Shown piece by piece: positions 7,030-13,117 of a DNA stretch of 13,117 nt. The notes below the pieces were generated by a model. It made no database searches and had not been told where the DNA came from. It saw nothing but the letters and a program-made list of their open reading frames with translations. Position 1 is the stretch's first letter. Every line of letters begins with the position of its first letter. A program made the position numbers and the translations under genes. This DNA is from JAVVFH01 sp032250585 (lineage in GTDB: Bacteria > Pseudomonadota > Gammaproteobacteria > Xanthomonadales > SZUA-36), in the NCBI GenBank assembly GCA_032250585.1, contig JAVVFH010000078.1, forward strand, positions 1-13,117. Direction: 5' to 3'.

Positions 7030-7060
7030 GGTCGCGGGCTTCGCTTGCTCCTGCGGGGGC
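7030..7060 (-). repeat. REP-like element, copy 3
   Basis: Near-identical to copy 1: GGTCGCGGGCTTCGCTTGCT against GGTCGCGAGCTTCGCTTGCT, then CCTGC and GGGGGC. On the minus strand the head is GCAGGAGC. It starts only a few bases after the dapE stop (7065-7067, read right to left), so it could form a small structure at the 3' end of the operon mRNA; no T-run follows it. Confidence 0.65.
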
Positions 7061-7064
7061 GGGG

Positions 7065-8198
7065 TCAACCGGTGATGATGCGGTGCAGGATGTCGTGGTA
7101 GGTGGTGAACAGGCGCTCAAGATCGGCTGCCGGCGTGCGTTCGTCGATCTGGTGGATGCTGGCGTTGAGCAGACCCAGTTCCAGCACTTCACTACCCAGC
7201 GGCGCGATGTAGCGGCCATCGGAGGTGCCGCCACCGGTGTTGAACTCCGGCGTCACCCCGAGCTTTTCCTGCACGGCGGCGCGCACGGCGGCCCGCAAGC
7301 GGCCTGGCGCGCTGCGGAAGGGTTCGCCCATGACGTTCCAATCCAGCTCGTAGTCGGCGATGCGGTGCCGCTCGAGCAGCGCTTCGAAACGCGTGCGGAT
7401 GGCGTCGGAATGCGAACCCGGCCCATTGCGGAAGTTGACCAGCAGCTCGACATTGGCCGGCGTCACGTTGCGCGCGCCGGTTCCGGCGCGGAGACTGGCG
7501 ACCTGACCGTGGGTGGGTGGAAAGTCATCATCGCCGCAGTCCCATTCCACCTCGATCAGTTCGTTCAGAAACGGCGCCAGACGGTGCACGGGGTTGTCGA
7601 GGTTTTGCGGGAACGCCGTGTGGCCCTGGACGCCATTGACCTGCAGGCGAGCATGAATCGAGCCGCGGCGCCCGATGCGCACGGTGTCGCCAAGGGCCTG
7701 CTGGCTGGACGGTTCGCCGACCAGGCAGAAATCGGGCCGGCGCCCGCGGCGCTGCATTGCCGCGGCCACCCGGACCACGCCGTCGACGGCCTCGCCCTCC
7801 TCGTCGCTGGTCAGCAGCAGGCCGATCTCGCCGGGATGCTGCGGCTGCTGCTCGACGAAACGCTCCAGCGCCGCGACCATGGCGGCTACCGCACCTTTCA
7901 TGTCCGCCACGCCCCGGCCGTAAAGCTGCCCGTCTTTGAGTTCGGGCTGGAACGGCGGAAAGGTCCAGAGTTCCTCCGGGCCCGGCGGCACGACGTCGGT
8001 ATGGCCAAGAAACCAGAAAGAAGGCGAACCGCGCCCGCGCGTCAGCAGAATATTGCTGACCTCGCCGCACAGGAACCACTCGGCCTCGAAACCCAGCGGC
8101 AGCAGGCGCTCGCAAATCAGTTTCTGGCAGCCGGCGTCGTCCGGCGTGACCGACGGCCGGGCCGTCAGTTCGCGGGTCAAATGGAGCACGCGGGACAT
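7065..8198 (-). CDS. dapE: Succinyl-diaminopimelate desuccinylase (DapE)
   Basis: DapE hydrolyses N-succinyl-LL-2,6-diaminopimelate to LL-diaminopimelate and succinate, supplying lysine and peptidoglycan cross-links. The 377-residue protein (E. coli 375) is an M20-family di-zinc peptidase. Visible ligands and catalytic residues are His66 and Asp68 in FLGHTDVVP, Asp99 in GRGVADMKG, Glu133/Glu134 in TSDEEGEA, Glu162 in VGEPS and His349 in NASIHQIDE. His193 in VQGHTAFP marks the dimerisation domain, and the glycine-rich FNTGGGTSDGRY (319-330) is characteristic of DapE. The ATG at 8198 comes 2 bases after the stop of the upstream yffB-like gene, as in E. coli yffB-dapE, so translation is probably coupled. 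It is the last gene of the minus-strand operon; the same operon carries dapD, two steps earlier in the pathway. Confidence 0.98.
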   Translation of the reverse strand: MSRVLHLTRELTARPSVTPDDAGCQKLICERLLPLGFEAEWFLCGEVSNILLTRGRGSPSFWFLGHTDVVPPGPEELWTFPPFQPELKDGQLYGRGVADMKGAVAAMVAALERFVEQQPQHPGEIGLLLTSDEEGEAVDGVVRVAAAMQRRGRRPDFCLVGEPSSQQALGDTVRIGRRGSIHARLQVNGVQGHTAFPQNLDNPVHRLAPFLNELIEVEWDCGDDDFPPTHGQVASLRAGTGARNVTPANVELLVNFRNGPGSHSDAIRTRFEALLERHRIADYELDWNVMGEPFRSAPGRLRAAVRAAVQEKLGVTPEFNTGGGTSDGRYIAPLGSEVLELGLLNASIHQIDERTPAADLERLFTTYHDILHRIITG

Positions 8199-8200
8199 GC

Positions 8201-8566
8201 TCAGACCAGGCCTTCGAGGACAGCGGGCGAGTAGCCGACCGCCAGCACCGCCTGCCCGTCGGTTATCACCGGGCGCTTGAGCAGGGTCGGATGCTGCAGC
8301 AGCAGGGCCAGCGGATCGCGCTCGCAGGCGGCTTTCTGATCGTCCGTGAGCTGCCGCCAGGTGGCGCTGCGGCGATTGAGCAGGCGCGAACCCTGCGCGG
8401 AATCGAGCCAGCCGCGCAGGGTATCGGCGTCGAGGCCGTCATCTCGCACATCGTAAAAGCGATACGGCACTTCGTAGGCTTCCAGCCATTTACGAGCAAG
8501 CCGGCAGCTGTCGCAGTGGCGCAGCCCGTAGACCTGCCATTGAAGGGTCTGCGGGTCAGTCGACAT
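8201..8566 (-). CDS. yffB: ArsC/Spx-family thioredoxin-fold protein (YffB-like)
   Basis: A 121-residue protein of the ArsC/Spx fold. QVYGLRHCDSCRLARKWLE (residues 11-29) is the first strand, cysteine loop and helix; TWRQL near 69-73 and LLKRPVI near 95-101 are typical of the E. coli YffB group, with Arg99 in the place of the conserved RP motif arginine. Position directly before dapE also matches E. coli. The biochemical role of YffB is not firmly known; annotations as arsenate reductase or regulator are family labels, and no arsenic genes are nearby. This protein has a CxxC pair (Cys18, Cys21), as in Spx, whereas E. coli YffB as I recall it has CDTI with a single cysteine, so redox chemistry may differ. 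The ATG at 8566 overlaps the last 11 bases of dapD; the frame stays open upstream to 8788, but that part lies inside dapD and lacks similarity. Confidence 0.9.
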   Translation of the reverse strand: MSTDPQTLQWQVYGLRHCDSCRLARKWLEAYEVPYRFYDVRDDGLDADTLRGWLDSAQGSRLLNRRSATWRQLTDDQKAACERDPLALLLQHPTLLKRPVITDGQAVLAVGYSPAVLEGLV

Positions 8567-9413
8567 GCCGGAGAATCTCGTTGACGCTGGTGCGGGCGCG
8601 GGTCTGCTCGTCCACCCTCTTGACGATGACCGCACAATACAGGGAGTGGCTGCCGTCGGCCGCCGGCAGTGAGCCGGGCACGACGACCGAGCCGGCCGGC
8701 ACGCGCCCGCGCAGGATTTCGCCGCTGGCACGGTCGTAGATTTTCGTGCTCTGGCCGATGAACACGCCCATCGACAGCACACTGCCACGCTCGATCACCA
8801 CACCCTCCACGACTTCCGAACGCGCGCCGATGAAACAGTCGTCCTCGATCACGGTCGGATTCGCCTGCAGGGGCTCGAGCACCCCGCCGATGCCCACGCC
8901 GCCGGAGATGTGCACGCGGCTGCCGATCTGCGCGCAGGAGCCGACGGTCGCCCAGGTGTCGATCATGCTGCCCATACCGACATAGGCGCCGACGTTGACG
9001 TAGCTGGGCATCAGCACCACATCGTGGCCGACGTGGGCGCCCCGGCGCACGGTCGCCGGCGGCACGACGCGGGCGCCGACCGCGCCGATATCCCCATCGG
9101 CTGCGGGGCCCCAGCGCAGCGGCAGCTTGTCGAAGAACCGCGTGAACCCCGCCTCGATCACTTCGTTACGGCGAATCCGGAAAGACAGCAGAACGGCTTT
9201 CTTGAGCCACTGATTGACGCGCCATTCGCCCGGCGGGCCGGCCGGCTCGGCGACCCGCAGGCAGCCGCTTTCCAGCCCGTCCAGGCAGGCTTCGAGCGCT
9301 TCGCGCAACTCGCCGGCGGCGTTCGCGGGCTTCAGGGCGGCGCGCTCTGCCCACGCCGACTCTATGGTATTTTGCAATTGCGCCCGATCCGTCGTTCCTT
9401 TGTTCACTGTCAA
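8556..9413 (-). CDS. dapD: Tetrahydrodipicolinate N-succinyltransferase (DapD)
   Basis: DapD transfers succinyl from succinyl-CoA to tetrahydrodipicolinate, opening the succinylase branch of diaminopimelate and lysine synthesis. The 285-residue protein (E. coli 274) has the helical N-terminal part with QWLKKAVLLSFRI near 68-80, then a left-handed beta-helix of hexapeptide repeats including VVLMPSYVNVGAYVG, the strongly conserved DTWATVGSCAQIG, GGVGIGGVLEPLQANP and CFIGARSEVVEGV, and a C-terminal SLYCAVIVKRVD. The start is uncertain: TTG at 9413 overlaps the glnD stop by 4 bases and has GGAG 5 bases upstream, while GTG at 9407 is two codons further in with GGAG 11 bases away. I chose TTG; either leaves the enzyme intact. 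It lies between glnD and the yffB-like gene, overlapping both, so translation is coupled through the operon. Confidence 0.97.
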   Translation of the reverse strand: MTVNKGTTDRAQLQNTIESAWAERAALKPANAAGELREALEACLDGLESGCLRVAEPAGPPGEWRVNQWLKKAVLLSFRIRRNEVIEAGFTRFFDKLPLRWGPAADGDIGAVGARVVPPATVRRGAHVGHDVVLMPSYVNVGAYVGMGSMIDTWATVGSCAQIGSRVHISGGVGIGGVLEPLQANPTVIEDDCFIGARSEVVEGVVIERGSVLSMGVFIGQSTKIYDRASGEILRGRVPAGSVVVPGSLPAADGSHSLYCAVIVKRVDEQTRARTSVNEILRHVD

Positions 9414-12109
9414 GCTCGCTCCAGTTGCTTTTCGATGGATTGTTCGAGTCTGGACATCGCCTCTTGCGTCAGCGGCCGATGCCCGGCGTCACTGATCAGG
9501 AAAGTGTCTTCGACCCGCTCGCCGAAGGTCGCGATACGCGCGTTGTGTACCTGGATGTCCTGTTCGTAGATTGCCGCAGCGACACACGAAAGCAATCCCG
9601 GCCGGTCGTTGCACTGCAGGTGCAAAATGGTGCCGTCTGCGTCCGGATCCTTGTCGAAATGGATGACCGGGTCCGACTTGAAGTGACGCAGACGCCGCGG
9701 CATGGCCCGCTTGACCGGCCCGCGCGGCTGGTACTCGCGCGTGGCGACTTTCAGTCGTTGTACCAGCTCCGCGGCGTCCGCGTTGTTGAGCACGTTGCCG
9801 TGCTGGTCCATCAACTGGAACAGATCGAAGCTGCGCCCGTCCGCGGTGGTCAGAATCCGTGCAGACATCACGTCCAGCCCCATTTCATCGAGCACGCGCG
9901 TGATGGACGCGAACAGCCCGTCGTGATCGGGCACACAGACCAGCAGTTCCGACACGCCGTGCGGCTGTACCGGGCGCAGTTCGATCTGCAGCCCCGCGTC
10001 CGGTTGGTTCAGCACGGTCTCTGTGGCCCACCGCAGCTGATCGGGGCTCAGCCGCCAGAACGCGTGTTCGGGCAGGCTTTCCCACAGAGCATTTACGGCC
10101 TCCGAATCAAGACCGCGGTGCAGCAGCTGGTTGAACGCAGAGACACGCGTCTCGCGGATGCGCGTGGCACGCTTGATCGGGTTTTCCAGGCCGCGCCGCA
10201 GGGCATCGCCGCTGGACAGGTAGAGGTCCCACAGCAGTTTGTTCTTCCAGTTGTTCCAGAGCTTGGGGCTGGTCGCGGCGATGTCGGCGACGGTCAGCAG
10301 GTACAGGTGGTCGAGGTAACGCGTGTTACCGACCACCTCGGCGAATTCCTGGATATTGAGCGGATCGGACAGGTCCTTGCGCTGGGAGGTCATCGACATC
10401 AGCAGGTGGTAGCGCACCAGCCAGACGACCATGTCGCGCTCGCCCGGGTCGAGGTCCAGCATCTCGCAGAAGGCCCGCGCGTCTTCCGCACCGAGCTGCG
10501 AATGATCGCCGCCGCGGCCCTTGGCGATGTCGTGGAAAATGGCCGCCAGGTAGAGCAGTTCCGGCTTGGCAATGCGCTTGTAAACCGAACGCGCGTGCGG
10601 AAACTGCTCCTGGTACTTGCCGTAGGCAAAACGCCGCAGATTGCGCACCACGAACAGCGTGTGCTGATCCACCGTGTAGACGTGGAAAAGATCGTATTGC
10701 ATGCGCCCGACGATGTTCCCGAAGGCCGGGATGTACGCGGCCAGCACGCCGTAGCGGTTCATGCGCCGCAACTGCGTGTACACGCCCTCGGGCTGCCTGA
10801 GCAGCTCCAGGAAGCAGTGGTTGACACTCACGTCGGCGCGAAATTCGTCATCGATCAGGTACAGGTGGTCACGGATGCTGCGGATGGTCGAGGCCGTCAC
10901 ACCTTTGAGTGTTTCGTTTTCGGCCAGCAGCACGAACAACTGCATCAGGCTGACGGGGCGCCGCACGAAAACCGATTCGTCCGTCAATTCGAGAAAACCG
11001 TTGCGGACCCGGAAGTTCTCGTTCAAATCGACCGGTTCGTCGTCGCCACGCGGCAGGAACGCTTCCTGGAACAACTGCAGCAGGCTCTCGTTCAGGCGCT
11101 CCAGGCGCATCACCGTGCGGTAATAGAGCTGCATGAATTTTTCGACGGCCAGGCTGTTGGCGCTGTCCTCGAAACCGAAACGCTTCGCGATCTCGGCCTG
11201 GTGGTCGAACAGCAGGCGATCCTCGGCACGCCCGGCGAGCAGGTGCAGCGCGTAGCGCACACGCCACAAAAAACGCTGGCCGCCCACCAGATCGCGATGC
11301 TCCGACTCGCTGATGAACCCGTGCTCTACCAGGCCGTGCAGCGTGGTCGCACCCAGGTGCCGCCGTGTGACCCAGGAGATCATCTGGATGTCACGCAGGC
11401 CGCCCGGACCCTCCTTGATGTTGGGCTCCAGGTTATAGGCGGTTTCGTGGTAGCGCTCGTGGCGCTGCTGCTGCTCCTCGCACTTGGCCTGGAAAAAAGC
11501 CCGGCCGCTCCACATCGTGTCGGTGGCGATGGCGGCCAGCATCTCGCGCAGCAGCGGCATGGAGCCGACCAGCAGGCGCGACTCCATCAGCGTGGTCGCG
11601 GTCGCCACGTCGGCGCGCGCCGCCTCGGCACACTGGCTGATAGTGCGCACACTGTGACCGAGGTAGAAACCGGCGTCCCATACCAGTTGCACGAAGGCTT
11701 CGATTTCTTCCCGCAGCAGGGAGCTGGCCATGTCTTCACCGAGCAGGATCAGCAGGTCGACGTCCGAATGGGGGTGCAGTTCGCCTCGGCCGAAGCCGCC
11801 GACGGCGACCAGGCTGACGTTTTCAGTGAACGGCACGAGTTTGCGCCAGGCCAGCAGCAGCAACTGTTCGACCGACCAGGCCCGCGCGTGCACCAACTGG
11901 ACCACGTCTTCGCGCGCCCAGAATTGCTCGGCGAGGCATGCATTGGCCTGTTCCATCGATTCGCGCAGAAAATCGCGCAGGTCCACGGTACGCCCGGCGC
12001 AGTCCGGGTCGTTCGGCCGGATCAGGCTTTCCTGCGATTCAAGCGCTTCGATACGCGCCAGGTCGAGACAACCCCTCGAGGCCGGCGGTGCCGCCAGTCT
12101 GCCGTGCAT
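9410..12109 (-). CDS. glnD: [Protein-PII] uridylyltransferase / uridylyl-removing enzyme (GlnD)
   Basis: GlnD senses glutamine and adds or removes UMP on PII proteins, which then set glutamine synthetase adenylylation and NtrB/NtrC activity. The 899-residue protein (E. coli 890) has the full set of domains: a nucleotidyltransferase with VGGFGRGELHPHSDVDLLIL at 103-122 (metal Asp116 and Asp118), the GlnD linker with NIKEGPGGLRDIQ at 230-242, an HD phosphohydrolase domain with His483, HD at 526-527 and Asp608 for deuridylylation, and two C-terminal ACT domains at about 720-795 and 827-899 that bind glutamine. Both activities should be intact. The ATG at 12109 lies 2 bases after the map stop; its own Shine-Dalgarno is poor, so coupling to map is likely. 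The stop overlaps the dapD start. The map-glnD-dapD order is the same as in E. coli. Confidence 0.98.
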   Translation of the reverse strand: MHGRLAAPPASRGCLDLARIEALESQESLIRPNDPDCAGRTVDLRDFLRESMEQANACLAEQFWAREDVVQLVHARAWSVEQLLLLAWRKLVPFTENVSLVAVGGFGRGELHPHSDVDLLILLGEDMASSLLREEIEAFVQLVWDAGFYLGHSVRTISQCAEAARADVATATTLMESRLLVGSMPLLREMLAAIATDTMWSGRAFFQAKCEEQQQRHERYHETAYNLEPNIKEGPGGLRDIQMISWVTRRHLGATTLHGLVEHGFISESEHRDLVGGQRFLWRVRYALHLLAGRAEDRLLFDHQAEIAKRFGFEDSANSLAVEKFMQLYYRTVMRLERLNESLLQLFQEAFLPRGDDEPVDLNENFRVRNGFLELTDESVFVRRPVSLMQLFVLLAENETLKGVTASTIRSIRDHLYLIDDEFRADVSVNHCFLELLRQPEGVYTQLRRMNRYGVLAAYIPAFGNIVGRMQYDLFHVYTVDQHTLFVVRNLRRFAYGKYQEQFPHARSVYKRIAKPELLYLAAIFHDIAKGRGGDHSQLGAEDARAFCEMLDLDPGERDMVVWLVRYHLLMSMTSQRKDLSDPLNIQEFAEVVGNTRYLDHLYLLTVADIAATSPKLWNNWKNKLLWDLYLSSGDALRRGLENPIKRATRIRETRVSAFNQLLHRGLDSEAVNALWESLPEHAFWRLSPDQLRWATETVLNQPDAGLQIELRPVQPHGVSELLVCVPDHDGLFASITRVLDEMGLDVMSARILTTADGRSFDLFQLMDQHGNVLNNADAAELVQRLKVATREYQPRGPVKRAMPRRLRHFKSDPVIHFDKDPDADGTILHLQCNDRPGLLSCVAAAIYEQDIQVHNARIATFGERVEDTFLISDAGHRPLTQEAMSRLEQSIEKQLERA

Positions 12110-12111
12110 CG

Positions 12112-12879
12112 TCAGAGGTCGTCACCCGGTAAGCGCGTCAGCACATCGTGCCCGTCGTCGGTGACCGCGATGGTGTGTTCCCATTGCGCCGACAGGCTGC
12201 GGTCGCGCGTGACGACGGTCCAGCCGTCCGGCAGCAGCTTGGTATCGCGGCGGCCGAGGTTGATCATCGGCTCGATGGTAAACACCATGCCGGGAACCAG
12301 CACCTCGCCGCTGCCGGGGCGCCCGTAATGCAGGACCTGCGGGTCTTCGTGGAAACCACGGCCGATGCCGTGCCCGCAGTATTCGCGCACTACCGAGCAA
12401 CCCTGGCCCTCGGCATATTTCTGGATGGCGTGGCCGATGTCGCCCAGCCGGACACCCGGCCGGACCATTTCGATGCCCGTGACCATCGAGCGATACGCAA
12501 CGTCGCAAATCCGCTTGCCTTTGATGGTGGGTTTGCCGACCAGGAACATCTTGCTGGTGTCACCGTGCCAGCCGTCCTTGATCACCGTGATGTCGATGTT
12601 CACGATGTCGCCGTCACGCAAGCGTTTGTCGCCCGGGATGCCGTGGCAGATCACGTGGTTGACCGAGGTACAGATCGAGCGCGGGAAACCCCGGTAGTTG
12701 AGCGGGGCGGGAATGGCTTGCTGCTCGCCGGTGATATAGTCGTGACAGATCTCGTTCAGTTCGCCGGTGGTGACGCCGGGCTCGACGTGGGGACGGATCA
12801 TCCGCAGCACCTGCCCGGCCAGCTGGCCGGCCACGCGCATTTGCTCAATTTCGTCTTTGGTCTTGAGTAGGATTCCCAT
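12112..12879 (-). CDS. map: Methionine aminopeptidase type I (Map)
   Basis: Map removes the initiator methionine from new proteins whose second residue is small. The 255-residue product begins MGILLKTKDEIEQMRVAG, the usual N-terminus of type-I bacterial enzymes, and carries the five metal ligands Asp96, Asp107, His170, Glu203 and Glu234, each one residue earlier than in E. coli (97, 108, 171, 204, 235), plus substrate-contacting His79 and His177. There is no zinc-finger or other extension. The frame is open upstream to 13071, but those 64 codons are not like any Map N-terminus I know and run into a palindromic repeat, so the ATG at 12879 is chosen despite only a weak GGCGAAG before it. It is the first gene of the minus-strand operon with glnD 2 bases downstream. 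In enteric bacteria rpsB lies divergently beside map; that side is outside this window. Confidence 0.97.
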   Translation of the reverse strand: MGILLKTKDEIEQMRVAGQLAGQVLRMIRPHVEPGVTTGELNEICHDYITGEQQAIPAPLNYRGFPRSICTSVNHVICHGIPGDKRLRDGDIVNIDITVIKDGWHGDTSKMFLVGKPTIKGKRICDVAYRSMVTGIEMVRPGVRLGDIGHAIQKYAEGQGCSVVREYCGHGIGRGFHEDPQVLHYGRPGSGEVLVPGMVFTIEPMINLGRRDTKLLPDGWTVVTRDRSLSAQWEHTIAVTDDGHDVLTRLPGDDL

Positions 12880-12961
12880 CTTCGCCGGTTTCGCCGCCTG
12901 GTTTTTCACAAAATGCCTGCACAAGGTCTTGAACACGGATGCCTCTGCCGCAAAAATGGCT

Positions 12962-12990
12962 ATTGTACATGGCATTGACCTGCGCAAGCA
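12962..12990 (-). promoter_or_regulatory. Possible sigma-70 promoter of the map-glnD-dapD-yffB-dapE operon
   Basis: On the minus strand TACAAT (complement of 12962-12967) matches the -10 consensus at five of six bases. The -35 is poor: TGCTTG at 17-base spacing (complement of 12985-12990), or TTGCGC at only 14. It would start transcription about 75 bases before the map ATG. No better promoter was seen in the 238 bases upstream of map, and gaps inside the operon are too short to hold one. Confidence 0.35.
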
Positions 12991-13064
12991 TCCGCACGAT
13001 CGACGCCAAGTCATCAGGACACCCGTACAGGGCAAATTTCTTCTGACGCCAATTTCTTGAATTC

Positions 13065-13117
13065 CCGTCATTTCCGCGAAAGCGGAAATCCACTTCCAAC
13101 AACACCGCTGGATTCGC
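13065..13117. repeat. Palindromic intergenic repeat cut by the window end
   Basis: ATTTCCGC (13070-13077) and GCGGAAAT (13082-13089) are exact reverse complements around GAAA. They are preceded by CCGTC and followed by CCAC, and the window ends in CTGGATTCGC, which looks like the start of a second, inverted unit. This resembles the widespread proteobacterial repeat of the form GTCATTCCCGCG-AAAG-CGGGAATCCA, here with T for C in the stem of both arms. The second half lies outside the window, so its size and full structure cannot be seen. Confidence 0.55.

Noticed and set aside
6935..7060. Possible CRISPR array from the repeats upstream of clpB
   Set aside because: Copies alternate in orientation, spacing is irregular, the repeats have REP heads and no cas gene is present.
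8201..8566. Arsenic-resistance function for the ArsC-family gene
   Set aside because: The YffB subgroup and dap context argue against it, and no arsR, arsB or acr3 gene is nearby.
8567..8788. N-terminal extension of the YffB-like protein
   Set aside because: It lies in another frame of dapD, and ArsC-family proteins are about 115-120 residues, which the ATG at 8566 gives.
9425..12328. A 967-codon open frame on the plus strand opposite glnD
   Set aside because: It is antisense to a complete GlnD with all domains, its translation is His/Gln/Val/Arg-rich without recognisable motifs, and long mirror frames are expected in GC-rich genes.
12880..13071. 64-codon N-terminal extension of Map
   Set aside because: It has no similarity to known Map N-termini, contains the likely promoter and touches the edge palindrome.

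Overview
This is a GC-rich, gene-dense chromosomal window carrying ordinary core metabolism of a gammaproteobacterium. The best evidence for that placement is the minus-strand order map, glnD, dapD, yffB, dapE, which joins two neighbourhoods known from Escherichia coli (map-glnD-dapD and yffB-dapE). ClpB, Map and DapE also keep their active-site residues at, or within one residue of, E. coli numbering. Genus and species cannot be read from the sequence. The REP-like repeats would suit Pseudomonas/Xanthomonadales-type genomes, but that is only suggestive.

Left part, plus strand (1-4155): the 3' end of a zinc peptidase related to dipeptidyl-peptidase III, then proB and proA (glutamate to glutamate-5-semialdehyde, the first two steps of proline synthesis), then a class-I glutamine amidotransferase-like protein. 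Gaps are 13, 21 and 9 bases, so the four genes look like one transcription unit. ProB and ProA resemble, from memory, the Bacteroidetes types more than usual gammaproteobacterial ones.

Convergent junction (4156-4246): a perfect 16-bp inverted repeat with a 4-base loop lies between the plus-strand unit and the end of clpB.

Middle, minus strand (4247-7064): a full-length clpB disaggregase gene. The 250 bases upstream hold three REP-like repeats in alternating orientation, two weak heat-shock promoter candidates and a small hairpin in the probable leader.

Right part, minus strand (7065-12879): map, glnD, dapD, yffB-like and dapE are read right to left with gaps of 2 bases or overlaps of 4 and 11 bases, a probable five-gene operon. 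It combines N-terminal methionine removal, PII-based nitrogen sensing and the succinylase branch of diaminopimelate/lysine synthesis; the dapC aminotransferase step is not here. The last 238 bases hold a possible map promoter and a small palindromic repeat cut by the window edge.

I see no phage, insertion sequence, CRISPR array, tRNA or rRNA, and no clearly new multi-gene system. The points most worth following up are the REP-like repeats, the apparent foreign affinity of proBA, and the uncharacterised amidotransferase and peptidase flanking proBA.
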